Assembly (NCBI RefSeq): GCF_009720865.1
Contig: NZ_WNLA01000004.1
Coordinates: 1 to 64,000, forward strand
Length of the DNA: 64,000 nucleotides
Direction of reading: 5' to 3'
DNA from: Pseudoduganella ginsengisoli
GTDB taxonomy: Bacteria; Pseudomonadota; Gammaproteobacteria; Burkholderiales; Burkholderiaceae_D
Shown here: positions 36,026-44,681 of the stretch, piece after piece
Layout of the letters: each line of letters begins with the position of its first letter
Numbering within the stretch: the stretch's first letter is position 1
Notes under the pieces: model-generated
What the model saw: only the letters and a program-made list of their open reading frames with translations
Told to the model about the DNA's origin: nothing
Database searches by the model: none
Position numbers and translations under genes: made by a program

Positions 36026-36116
36026 AGGAGGGACGTGACGAATGGGGCAGGAATTTAGGCAGACGCAGTCGATATCTGAGCACATCATTCTGAACGCATC
36101 CGGAGTGCTGAATTGA
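36026..36116 (+). promoter_or_regulatory. Leader region with strong SD and coupled start
   Basis: AGGAGGG at 36026-36032 is a strong ribosome binding site that serves the small ORF starting at ATG 36042. The last bases of that ORF, TTGA at 36113-36116, contain both its stop TGA and the TTG start of the large flavoprotein gene. A second site, GGAG at 36102-36105, sits seven bases before the TTG. The TTG is the only start codon in frame between the upstream stop (36077) and residue 73, so the start is decided by this arrangement. Confidence 0.45.
36042..36116 (+). CDS. Small leader ORF (24 codons) coupled to the flavoprotein gene
   Basis: An ATG preceded by AGGAGGG opens a 24-residue ORF beginning MGQEFRQTQSISE and ending ASGVLN. 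Its TGA overlaps the TTG of the next gene. All later junctions in the operon are ATGA overlaps, so translational coupling throughout fits. It may be a true micro-protein, a leader that controls translation, or the remnant of a longer N-terminus displaced by a frameshift. No family is recognised. Confidence 0.35.
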   Translation: MGQEFRQTQSISEHIILNASGVLN

Positions 36117-38593
36117 ATTCAGAGGACATCGTTAGAGGGGCGGCAGTCTCTGATTACCCGAAATTTTATGTGCTTGGGTGTTTCGATAAACGTATCACCT
36201 TTTATTCGCAACAGGTACGTGCATTATCGTTGGTGCATGCTCTGCACAAACTTGGATATCTAAATAGTGCGGCGAGCATTGCTATTATTGGTGCAGGCGC
36301 GGCTGGGCTTACAACTGCAGCTGCCTTGATGCTCGCTACAACGGCACGCATTGTGATCTTTGAGAAGTCCGAGGTCTTGCTGCCGCTTCAATCTGCAACA
36401 TCGAGACGCAAGCTGGATCCTCACATATACGATTGGCCTGGTTTCGACACGCCGGACAAGGCTGCGAATTTACCAATCCTTGACTGGGAGGCCGGCCCCG
36501 CGCAAGAAGTCCGTTTTGACGTTATTACCGAGTTCGAGCATATTTGTCTACGCAAAGGTCAATTTCTCGAAAAGCGCCTTGGACATCAAGTAAAAAGTAT
36601 TGAACGCATCGGAAATTCCTATAAAGTGATCTTTGATTTCCTTGGTAATCCAGGCGACGCACTTCCGAGTGAAAATCGTAGCGACCAGTTTGATATGATT
36701 TTTCTTGCGGTCGGATTTGGACTGGAACCGGAAGAAAGTATTGAAGGAATAAGAGACAAGAGTTATTGGTCTGATGCAGGCGTACCTACTGCTGAGTTTG
36801 CGGCACGGTCTGCCCCTCGTTTTTTTGTCAGCGGAAATGGTGATGGCGGGCTGATTGATTTGGTTGCCGCAGCGTCCGCGGATTTTGATCATGGCGGGAT
36901 GATTCGTCTTATCACCGAACATCCGGGGACAAAGGAGCTCGGCAATATTCTCCAAAGAATTGACAATAATGCACGCCTCGCGCTGGCAAAAGGTACTTCA
37001 GTTAACTTGTACCAGGAATATGAGCGTCAAGTCAGTCCATTGATTGAACAAAATGGCATGTTGGCTCGCGTTGCAGGAAACCTACGACGCGGTGTCCAGC
37101 TTGTTTTTCAAACTCAGCAGGAAGAAATTTTTAGCATTTATACCGCTGTTTTGAATCGACTGGCCGTGTTTGTTACTATTAAGGCTTGTGAAATTTCTAA
37201 AACTGGCAGTTTCAGGCATATTTGGTGCGGATCTGTCAGCAAGTTGCCTACTGTGGTCCCTGGCACGATACTGCTTGATTGTCAAACTGTGCAGATTGAG
37301 GTCGATGAAGTCATTATACGCCGCGGTCCCATGCGTGATTCGGTCCGCAAACCGTTTATCAATATAATCAGTAAGTATGAAGAAGAGCACGATTACTGGC
37401 TGAGGCTGCATGGCGATGCAATTTTGGTACCTCGGTTGTCGAGTGAGGCGAGGTCGTTTTTCTGGGATTTGGCGAGAACAGCGGAAATTCCCTTATCACG
37501 GAGGCTTTTGCGTCAGGTAGCTGCAAACCTTCCGGTGACATTCAAATTGCGTGCGAATGGCCAGAATGTTCATTGGTCCGGTGCGCTTGGAAGCAAAGAC
37601 ATTCAAGCGCTATGGGATACCGAGCGTCCATACAAAATCATTTTGCATGATGATCCGGATGCACTTGGCGAGGTCGCCAACGCGATTCTGCGCGTCGCCT
37701 GCCATAGCCGCAACGTCACATTGTATGCTGATCCAGTGCATTGGCGTGGTTTCGTGCGGCAGATCGTAATGGAGTCGCTTCACGCCAAAGGCATAAGCGT
37801 TCCCCCCATTTGTGCAGATTTCCCTGGCGGCGGCACAGAGGATGCCCGCGAAATTTCGAAGGTTCGGTTAGCCAAAGAACTGCATGCAGGGCTTGACGCC
37901 TGGATGCTTCGCCGAATTCATGCTCATCTTGAAGAGTATTTTCGGTCCGGTTCAGATCCCGGCAGAGCTATCGGTTTGGACATTGCACAGGATCTTCGGC
38001 AGCAAATGGCGACTATTTGGAGCGATTGGTACGTGGAGTTTACGGATACAGCAGAAGTCCTGAAACATTTTCTGTGCCTGATGATGTGTGCTGCTGACGA
38101 CGACGGCGCCGCGCAGGTATTGGTTGGTCCGGAAAAGCTTCCTCAGATCATACGCGGAACAGTGGTGTCATTGGCAATTGCTTCTGCCTGGACTGCAACA
38201 GAGCCAAAGAATGAGCGGCCGGGAAATTTACGTCGCGACCTTGGCGAGAACGCAGTGTGGGCTGGTCACAGTTGTGCCGCAGACCTCATCAATGGCAAGT
38301 CCATTTTGCTGCAAGCAGGCACCTTTATGTGGCAAACAGATTTCGTGATTCTGGCCGTAGAGGGAACAGTTGAGATCACGCGAAGCGCGGAGACAGCATT
38401 CGCGCAGGCTAATGTTGATCAGCCATCATTCAGCGAGCCATTTGGCTGTGAACCTCTGGTCTTGTCCATCAGTGTTGCATTTAGCCGAGCAGTTGAAGCG
38501 GGGACGGCTGCATTAATAGGGATGTTGGGCGAGGTTGAAGCCAGGCGTTTTGATCGATTGAATAACGCTATAGAGAGGGGTAATCCAGCATGA
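36113..38593 (+). CDS. FAD/NAD(P)-binding protein, presumed effector of an ABC-3C/Lamassu-type system
   Basis: 826 residues from a TTG start. Residues 14-52 (FYVLGCFDKRITFYSQQVRAL) precede a classical Rossmann motif GAGAAG (60-65) with acidic E84 at the end of strand 2, so FAD binding is well supported. Further flavoprotein features are FLAVGFG (197-203) and RFFVSGNGDGGLIDL (236-250). DPHIYDWPG (102-110) and LPILDWEAG (120-128) look like active-site loops. The C-terminal half (about 420-826) is alpha/beta with no recognisable catalytic motif and may contact the partner proteins. In the Lamassu family one described effector class is a flavin monooxygenase-like LmuA, and this protein fits that place. 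Lower G+C than the flanks. Its TGA overlaps the next ATG. Confidence 0.75.
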   Translation: MNSEDIVRGAAVSDYPKFYVLGCFDKRITFYSQQVRALSLVHALHKLGYLNSAASIAIIGAGAAGLTTAAALMLATTARIVIFEKSEVLLPLQSATSRRKLDPHIYDWPGFDTPDKAANLPILDWEAGPAQEVRFDVITEFEHICLRKGQFLEKRLGHQVKSIERIGNSYKVIFDFLGNPGDALPSENRSDQFDMIFLAVGFGLEPEESIEGIRDKSYWSDAGVPTAEFAARSAPRFFVSGNGDGGLIDLVAAASADFDHGGMIRLITEHPGTKELGNILQRIDNNARLALAKGTSVNLYQEYERQVSPLIEQNGMLARVAGNLRRGVQLVFQTQQEEIFSIYTAVLNRLAVFVTIKACEISKTGSFRHIWCGSVSKLPTVVPGTILLDCQTVQIEVDEVIIRRGPMRDSVRKPFINIISKYEEEHDYWLRLHGDAILVPRLSSEARSFFWDLARTAEIPLSRRLLRQVAANLPVTFKLRANGQNVHWSGALGSKDIQALWDTERPYKIILHDDPDALGEVANAILRVACHSRNVTLYADPVHWRGFVRQIVMESLHAKGISVPPICADFPGGGTEDAREISKVRLAKELHAGLDAWMLRRIHAHLEEYFRSGSDPGRAIGLDIAQDLRQQMATIWSDWYVEFTDTAEVLKHFLCLMMCAADDDGAAQVLVGPEKLPQIIRGTVVSLAIASAWTATEPKNERPGNLRRDLGENAVWAGHSCAADLINGKSILLQAGTFMWQTDFVILAVEGTVEITRSAETAFAQANVDQPSFSEPFGCEPLVLSISVAFSRAVEAGTAALIGMLGEVEARRFDRLNNAIERGNPA

Positions 38594-39294
38594 GTGAGCA
38601 ACCAATTCATCACTTGTTGACGCAACTGTCAGAGCGTCTGCATGCTAGTGCAGCCAAGCGCTCTACGGAAAGAAAACCGCTCTCATGCACACCGAGGCCG
38701 CAATACGCCGGGGCCGTATTCTACGGTGGTACGACACCAGCAGCCACGCTGAGTCCGAGTGACTTGCCTGCAGATCGTATGGCGTTAAGTATCGGCCGGT
38801 ACACGCTCGTTCTTGGTGTGCTTCCGGATGTTCCGACAGCAGAAGCTGTGCGCGAGGCAGTTAGGCGCTATCGTAATCAATGCGTTGTTGCGAGGTCCCA
38901 CCTGAACCCGGACCAAAGCATAGACATGCAGTTAATACTGGTTGGCCCACGTGGCAGTGCCGCAGATAGTGATTGGCTTGCACTTGCGTTATCGATTGAA
39001 CGGGATGATAGGGTCGCGCGCAAACTTGTCTGGTTATTGCCCGATACCCCAGAGGAGGACGGAGAGAGTTACGATCAATTTATCAAGCGGACATTTCTTG
39101 CTAAACCATGGAGTGAACCAGATCAGCTTGGCAATCAGGCGCTTGATAAATTAAGCGACGCAAATGTGAAAGTTGATGGGCTGTCTCACTCACTGGTTGA
39201 TGAGTGGAAGCGAATTGCTTTAGATCAGGAGAAAACACCTGATGAAATTGTCGAAGCACTTGTGAAAGCTTGGGAAGTAAGGGACCTCATATGA
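38590..39294 (+). CDS. Middle component of the ABC-3C/Lamassu-type system (LmuC-like)
   Basis: 234 residues, coupled on both sides by ATGA overlaps (38590-38593 and 39291-39294). The core reads SIERDDRVARKLVWLLPD (E137 onwards) followed by IKRTFLAKPW; I associate ERD-x-x-V-x-RKLVWL with middle components that sit between an effector and an SMC-like ATPase in ABC three-component systems. No enzymatic motif is visible. Expected role: scaffold that links the ATPase sensor to the flavoprotein effector, as DdmB or LmuC does. The assignment rests on recall and gene order, not on a search. Confidence 0.65.
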   Translation: MSEQPIHHLLTQLSERLHASAAKRSTERKPLSCTPRPQYAGAVFYGGTTPAATLSPSDLPADRMALSIGRYTLVLGVLPDVPTAEAVREAVRRYRNQCVVARSHLNPDQSIDMQLILVGPRGSAADSDWLALALSIERDDRVARKLVWLLPDTPEEDGESYDQFIKRTFLAKPWSEPDQLGNQALDKLSDANVKVDGLSHSLVDEWKRIALDQEKTPDEIVEALVKAWEVRDLI

Positions 39295-42200
39295 CTGGCA
39301 TTTATCTTTCCCGCATTAGTCTTCGGGATTTTCGAACTTTCGGCAATTTCGACATCGATATCCCTGCTGCACCGGGGCTGACTCTGCTGACAGGCACTAA
39401 TGGTTTAGGAAAGAGTAATTTTTTCGATGCCATTGAATGGGGGCTCACGGGGAAAATCCGGCGTTTTTCCGAGTATGTTGAAAAGGGTAAGCTCAAAGAA
39501 GATGCATATTTAACCAGGACAGGAGCCTTGGCGAACTCCCATAAAGTGATGCTGGAATTCTCTGATGGTTCGCAGATTGAACGCAGCGCTGCGTATGAGA
39601 CGCCAATGCAGGTGATCATCACGCAACTTGCAAAAAAAGGGCGGGTTGCAATACACGACCTTGAAACCTACCTGGCGTTGACACACTTTTTAGGTCAGAC
39701 ATCGCAACAGCGGTTTACCAGTCTCGGCGAGCAGGAACAATGGAAGGCGCTGAAAGGACCGAGCGGTATTGAACGGCTTGAAAGTGTTCGTTCAGGCTTA
39801 AGAGGGCGCCCAACAACCAATGCCTTTACACGTCGGCTCGATGATGAACGAACTGCAATAGCGAACGTGCAAAAGAAAATCGCTGTGTGGCTAGGGTTAC
39901 AGTCTCGTATTGATCGCCTTCAGCAAGCGGTTCGTGCATCGGGCACGCTGACAGAAGGCGAAGTGCAGGAGCGAACGCTCGTACTCGAAGCAAAGCTTTT
40001 TTCGTTGCTTAAGGAGCCCATGCCAAATATTGAAGGCGAAACACTCAGTCAATGGTTGATCAGGCTTGGCGAAATAATTGAGCAAAGTTTGCACCGCATT
40101 GCTGAGCGTATCGGATTACTCAAAGGACTTGAAGATTCAGTTGACCAATTTGCGGTGGCGAATGTCAATGCCCAGGTTGATCACCCGGTGTTAGTGCGTC
40201 TACGCAAAGACGCGGAGATTGTCCGTCATACATTGAGGGAACTGATACCGGAAAGCGAGCGTGCTGATCTGAATGTGGCATCGCAGAGTTCCGCTTTACG
40301 AAGTATGGAGCAAGACATTTCGCTGCTGGAGGCGGTCCGGACAGATTTACTCCGGCAACAAGACATTAGTGTTCAAATCGTAGCAGCAGAGACAGATCAG
40401 ACTCGCATTTCAGCGATTCTGGCGGAACGCAGGGCAGCGCTTGCCACAGCCGAAGCGGATGTCCAGAGTCACACGGAAATGGCGGTCGAAGTTGCGCGAT
40501 CAAAAAGCATCGCACAGCAGGCTCGCTCGTTGGTCGACTCGTATGCTCGCTTAAATGAACTGGATTTGCGAACTGCTCAAGCCGCAGAGGCATTGGCAGC
40601 GGCTCGGCAGGCTGAGCAGGATGCAAAAGTTAGACTTGAATCTGTTGTGCCATTGCGTGACCAGCTAGACGAACGTATACGGCGGGCAAAGAACGATTTC
40701 GAAGCCGCTGAGCGTCGCGCCAATGCGGTTAGTGCGGCGATAGCCACGATTGCGAGTCATATTAACCATGACGATCAGCATTGCCCGGTATGCAGAACCA
40801 CTTTTGAAGTTGGCCAGCTCAAGCTTTTGGCCAATGAAGCTGCGCAGGCTTCGAACGTAGCGCTTGCCGGGATTGCTAATGAGATCGAGGCATTGCGCAC
40901 AGAGGAAATGATTGTTCGCCTACGAATCGGCCAGTTACAAGCAGCAATAGACGCGCTGGTGCCAGTTGAGCGAGCGTGGATAACCAGCAGGGACACGGCA
41001 CTTCAGGCGCGTGTTGCATTGACTGTTGAGTTAGGCGTAGACGAGAAAGCCGATCTTGGTTCAGTTGTCACCATGCGGGAGCAAATTTCGCTGGAAAATC
41101 TAACCAAGGCCACAGCCATGCAGGATGAACGGGCAGCGTCTGGTGCAGCGGCGGCTGAACGGCTTCCTGCAATCATGACTGAGGTACAGAGCTTGCTCGA
41201 ACATCAAACAAAGGTTCTTGCAAAGTTGAGTGAACTGCGGTCGGAGACTGCCGCCTGCACTGAGCGCATAGCGGCGCGTGGGATGAGTGGTTGGTCTACT
41301 GAGAACATAAATATGCGGCTTTCAGAGCAGCGCTTATCGTTGGAAGCTGCCCGGGCCCAGTTGCACCAATTCGCGGAAATTGCAGCAAATGTTCGTTCCA
41401 GGTCGGATGTTATTCGCCAATCCCTCATTTTGGCAGAAAAAAGCGTGGCGGAAGCTGAACAAGCGCGCAACAACGCGGAACGTACTGCCAATCAGCTTCA
41501 ATTACGATGGACGCGGAATTCATTAGATGGCAGCCCAAGTCGGGAGGCATTGGATGATGCGTTAGCCTCATTACAGGGGGATGTTGTATCGCTAAATTCA
41601 TTGCGGACAGGCTTGCAGGAGTTGGCACGCGAAAATCAAGATGCCTTGTTAAAAATAGAGATCGAAAAGGTCGCCAGTGAAATGAGAGAAGTGGGAGGTG
41701 ACGAAGGCTTTTCTGATCCATCAGGATATCTGGCTCAACTTGACCAACAGGAAGCTGCGGCAAAGGCTGCCCTCAAACTGACGGAAGAAACACGAAGAGC
41801 TGTTCAAGGCTTCACTGAATCCCTTAAGAGCCATGCGGAAGACTACACTGCACAAGTGCTAGCGCCACTTAATGGCGTGATTTGCGATTTTAATGAAGCG
41901 TTGTTGAGTACTCCTGGCCAATCAATTCAATTCAAAACGGCACATAGAGTTGACTCAACAACGTTAGGTATGTTGTTGCAAAGGCGGCATCCGACGGAAT
42001 TCGGATCAATACAGCAGGAAGTCTTACCTCCGCAAGTCGTGTTGAGCGAGGGGCAGCTTGCTGCAAACGGCTTTAGTATTCTTTGTGCTGCCAGCACTGC
42101 TTACAGATGGTCGAAGTGGCAGGCGCTGTTGCTAGACGACCCTCTGCAACACAACGATATTATTCATACCGCTGCCTTTATCGATGTGATGCGCAATTTG

Positions 42201-42413
42201 GTTGAGTTCCAGGGCTATCAACTGATCATGTCTAGCCATGACAAAGCAGAAGGTGATTTCATTGCACGTAAATTTAATGCAGCTGGGTTGCCATGCTCAC
42301 GAATTAACCTGATTTCGCCGTCTAATAGAGGCGTCGTCTTTGAGGGGCCTGAGCACAATAGTGCAGCCCAGGCCATAATGAGGAGGTCTGGTTCGAGGGT
42401 TGCGGTGCAGTGA
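39291..42413 (+). CDS. SMC/Rad50-like ATPase of the ABC-3C/Lamassu-type system (LmuB-like)
   Basis: 1040 residues. The head is split by a long coiled coil: Walker A GTNGLGKS (35-42) near the N-terminus, signature LSEGQ (918-922) and Walker B LLLDD (946-950, in LLLDDPLQHND) near the C-terminus, then SSHDKAEG as the H-loop. A Rad50-type zinc hook CPVC is at 498-501, at the tip of the coiled coil. The residue after the Walker B Asp is Asp, not the usual catalytic Glu. No sbcD/mre11 nuclease is adjacent, which argues against SbcC. Known Lamassu/DdmC ATPases sense foreign or irregular DNA. The ATG at 39291 overlaps the previous stop; the gene ends nine bases from the convergent chaC. Confidence 0.82.
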   Translation: MTGIYLSRISLRDFRTFGNFDIDIPAAPGLTLLTGTNGLGKSNFFDAIEWGLTGKIRRFSEYVEKGKLKEDAYLTRTGALANSHKVMLEFSDGSQIERSAAYETPMQVIITQLAKKGRVAIHDLETYLALTHFLGQTSQQRFTSLGEQEQWKALKGPSGIERLESVRSGLRGRPTTNAFTRRLDDERTAIANVQKKIAVWLGLQSRIDRLQQAVRASGTLTEGEVQERTLVLEAKLFSLLKEPMPNIEGETLSQWLIRLGEIIEQSLHRIAERIGLLKGLEDSVDQFAVANVNAQVDHPVLVRLRKDAEIVRHTLRELIPESERADLNVASQSSALRSMEQDISLLEAVRTDLLRQQDISVQIVAAETDQTRISAILAERRAALATAEADVQSHTEMAVEVARSKSIAQQARSLVDSYARLNELDLRTAQAAEALAAARQAEQDAKVRLESVVPLRDQLDERIRRAKNDFEAAERRANAVSAAIATIASHINHDDQHCPVCRTTFEVGQLKLLANEAAQASNVALAGIANEIEALRTEEMIVRLRIGQLQAAIDALVPVERAWITSRDTALQARVALTVELGVDEKADLGSVVTMREQISLENLTKATAMQDERAASGAAAAERLPAIMTEVQSLLEHQTKVLAKLSELRSETAACTERIAARGMSGWSTENINMRLSEQRLSLEAARAQLHQFAEIAANVRSRSDVIRQSLILAEKSVAEAEQARNNAERTANQLQLRWTRNSLDGSPSREALDDALASLQGDVVSLNSLRTGLQELARENQDALLKIEIEKVASEMREVGGDEGFSDPSGYLAQLDQQEAAAKAALKLTEETRRAVQGFTESLKSHAEDYTAQVLAPLNGVICDFNEALLSTPGQSIQFKTAHRVDSTTLGMLLQRRHPTEFGSIQQEVLPPQVVLSEGQLAANGFSILCAASTAYRWSKWQALLLDDPLQHNDIIHTAAFIDVMRNLVEFQGYQLIMSSHDKAEGDFIARKFNAAGLPCSRINLISPSNRGVVFEGPEHNSAAQAIMRRSGSRVAVQ

Positions 42414-42422
42414 AGGGGAATG

Positions 42423-43010
42423 TTAACGTCCATCTTTGCTGGCGATTAACTCCAGCAAATGCTGTTCGATGGCAAACACGTGTTCATCGTCGCGTCCCAA
42501 TTCGCGCAGCGCGACAGCCAGTTGCGTCAGGTAATCACTGTTCGGGCCGCTGGGGCCGAAAGAGCCGGCAATTTGCAATGCAATGTCCGCTTCGCTGGCC
42601 GGGCCAAGAAAGGAGTCATTATCTTCGCGGGCAATGTAGACGACGCCTTCGGCCATGTCGCCGGAACCGTCTTCAAACGCGATGTCGACGACGCGCCGCA
42701 GGTAACCGTTTTTTTCGCGGTAATCGAGGTGCGTAAACACATCCGGCGATACCAGGTACGCCATGCCATGGCACACGGCGCCTTCGTCGGGAATCAACGT
42801 GACGACGCGGCCAGGCGCCGCGGGCGTACCACGGTGGTCATGCGAGCCTTGCCAGAAACGGCGCGACCAGCCTGTGATACTGGCGGCGCGGCGCTGCATG
42901 AAAGGGAAGTCTGCTTTGTAAATCAGGGAACCGTAGCCGAATACCCACACGCTGTGGTGGCCATCGAAGTGGTCCATTTGCTGGTTGATGGCAATCGTGT
43001 TCGAAGACAT
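42423..43010 (-). CDS. chaC: ChaC-family gamma-glutamylcyclotransferase
   Basis: 195 residues. The family motif VFGYGSLIYKADFP lies near residue 22, and the catalytic Glu is expected in YREKNGYLRR. ChaC enzymes cleave glutathione to 5-oxoproline and Cys-Gly in the cytosol. The ATG at 43010 gives eleven extra residues before a second Met (MDHFDGHHS). It follows azoR on the same strand with a 46-base gap and marks the right edge of the lower-G+C island. Confidence 0.87.
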   Translation of the reverse strand: MSSNTIAINQQMDHFDGHHSVWVFGYGSLIYKADFPFMQRRAASITGWSRRFWQGSHDHRGTPAAPGRVVTLIPDEGAVCHGMAYLVSPDVFTHLDYREKNGYLRRVVDIAFEDGSGDMAEGVVYIAREDNDSFLGPASEADIALQIAGSFGPSGPNSDYLTQLAVALRELGRDDEHVFAIEQHLLELIASKDGR

Positions 43011-43056
43011 AAAAGTGCGGCGCTGCAAAAATCTTATTGTAAAGCGCCGGACTGCT

Positions 43057-43668
43057 TTACGCTGCCAGCAGTGCGGCCTGCTGCAGCGCGGCTTCGATGG
43101 CTTGTTCGCGCGCCGCCGTGCCCTGCGCCAGGTTATCCGCTTCCAGGATGTGCACGTCCGTGATGCCCACCATGGCAAAGACGGCTTTCAGGTAACCCGT
43201 GTGGTAGTCACTCATGCCGGCCAGCGTAGGGCCGCCCCGCGTCGATGCTACGATGGCGCGTTTGCCGGTTGCCAGGCCGATCGTGCGGCCGCTGGGCGAT
43301 ACCTTGTACGTCCGGCCTTCCAGTACGACGCGGTCCAGCCACGCTTTCAATGTGGAGGGAACCGACAGGGTCAGCACGGGGGCGCCCAGCACAATGACGT
43401 CGGCTACCATGAATTCCGCCAGCAGCAGCTCGGTCAGCATCACGTCGCCCTGCAAGTCTTCATTGAGGGGAATGGTGCTGTTCCACTGGCCGCGCATCAC
43501 TTGCAATAACGGCCCCGTGACGTGGGGCAGGTGGCCGGCGCCCAGGTCGCGGTAGGCGACATTGGCATCCCAGTGGCGCACCCGCAGCGCATCGACAATG
43601 GCGGCAGTCAGCTGGCGCGACGCGGAATTGTCTCCAAGACAAGCGGAATCAATGTGCAGGATATTCAT
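43057..43668 (-). CDS. azoR: FMN-dependent NADH azoreductase / quinone reductase AzoR
   Basis: 203 residues. Flavodoxin-like fold with an N-terminal MNILHIDSACLGDNSASRQL phosphate-binding loop and the GAPVLTLSVPSTLKAWLDRVV segment that positions FMN; STRGG is the second flavin loop. AzoR-type enzymes reduce quinones and azo dyes with NADH and protect from thiol or quinone stress. The upstream LysR gene ends 18 bases before its start, so LysR-azoR may form an operon with chaC. Confidence 0.88.
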   Translation of the reverse strand: MNILHIDSACLGDNSASRQLTAAIVDALRVRHWDANVAYRDLGAGHLPHVTGPLLQVMRGQWNSTIPLNEDLQGDVMLTELLLAEFMVADVIVLGAPVLTLSVPSTLKAWLDRVVLEGRTYKVSPSGRTIGLATGKRAIVASTRGGPTLAGMSDYHTGYLKAVFAMVGITDVHILEADNLAQGTAAREQAIEAALQQAALLAA

Positions 43669-43686
43669 GAAATATTTTCCCGGATG

Positions 43687-44595
43687 TCACACGGCCAGCA
43701 TATCAGCCCGGGCGCGGTTCCACTCGTGGCCCACCATAAATTGCAACAAAAAAGCCACAAAACTTTCTGCTGCCGGTGACAGCGAGCGGGTGCTCTTGGT
43801 GTATACAAAGAAGCGCCGCGTCAGTTCCGGCTCTTGCAGCAAGCGCATTTGCAAGCCATACAACTTTGCCATCGGCGCCGCATACGGAATGCATGCGGCC
43901 ACGCCCAGTCCCGCATTGACCATGGCCAGCGCCGTGGTCATGAACGTCACTTCATTGAACGGGTGCAGCGGCACGTCGCGCAGCAAGCGTTCCGTGAACT
44001 GGCCTTGCAGGGCAATCAGCGGATAGCGCTCGACGTCGGCCCACGTAACCTTACCCTGGCTTTCCAGCGGGTGGCCGGACGGGAACACCAGCACGAATGG
44101 CATATCAAACAATAATTGCGCGGCAATTTCCGCTGCCGGGTCCCGTTCCGGGCCGATGCCGAAATCCACTTCGCCGGAAAACACGCGCCCGGACACGTTT
44201 TCCACCGGGCAGTCGACCAGCTTGACTTGCACTTCGGGATGCGTGGCGCGGTAGGCGGCAATCGCTTCCGGCAACAGCGTACACGCCATCATTTGCGGCG
44301 CCGCCACCCGCACCAAGCCTTTCTTTAACGCTTTGCGGCTGGCGATGTCCGCCATGGCGCCGTCGAGGTCTTGCAGCATTTTGTCGAACAGCGGATACAG
44401 TTCGCGCCCCACTTCCGATAACTGGGCGCGCCGCGTGTTGCGCTCGACGACTTTGACGCCCAGTACCTGTTCCAGTTCCTTGATCTGGCCGCTGAGCGCC
44501 GATTGCGTCACGTGCAACTGTTCGGCGGCCAGCGTAAAACTGCCGGTGCGGGCGACGGCAACCAGCGCGCGCATTTGGCGTAACGTGGGATTCAT
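43687..44595 (-). CDS. LysR-family transcriptional regulator
   Basis: 302 residues. Typical winged HTH at residues 1-60 (LRQMRALVAVARTGSFTLAAEQLHVTQSALSGQIKELEQVLG) and a periplasmic-binding-protein-like effector domain. It is divergent from the VOC-FahA-MaiA operon over an 86-bp gap, the standard arrangement for a LysR controlling the neighbouring operon. It could also control azoR downstream. The effector is probably an aromatic or quinone compound, by context only. Confidence 0.9.
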   Translation of the reverse strand: MNPTLRQMRALVAVARTGSFTLAAEQLHVTQSALSGQIKELEQVLGVKVVERNTRRAQLSEVGRELYPLFDKMLQDLDGAMADIASRKALKKGLVRVAAPQMMACTLLPEAIAAYRATHPEVQVKLVDCPVENVSGRVFSGEVDFGIGPERDPAAEIAAQLLFDMPFVLVFPSGHPLESQGKVTWADVERYPLIALQGQFTERLLRDVPLHPFNEVTFMTTALAMVNAGLGVAACIPYAAPMAKLYGLQMRLLQEPELTRRFFVYTKSTRSLSPAAESFVAFLLQFMVGHEWNRARADMLAV

Positions 44596-44681
44596 AAGAA
44601 AATCCGATAAATCGATTGAAAAATACTGTTTGTATGATATCTGAAACCACGGTTTAATGGCTGTATTCCGAGGAGCCCACC

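Noticed and set aside
35860..36041. Possible integrase remnants, attachment site or direct repeats at the island edge
   Set aside because: No integrase text or matching direct repeat between the two edges was visible by eye.
39291..42413. Assignment of the zinc-hook ATPase as SbcC
   Set aside because: No sbcD/mre11 nuclease is adjacent, and the gene is coupled to a middle component and a flavoprotein instead.
36113..42413. Wadjet (JetABCD) condensin-type system
   Set aside because: There are no JetA/JetB-like kleisin genes and no JetD-like topoisomerase/primase; only three genes with a zinc-hook ATPase.
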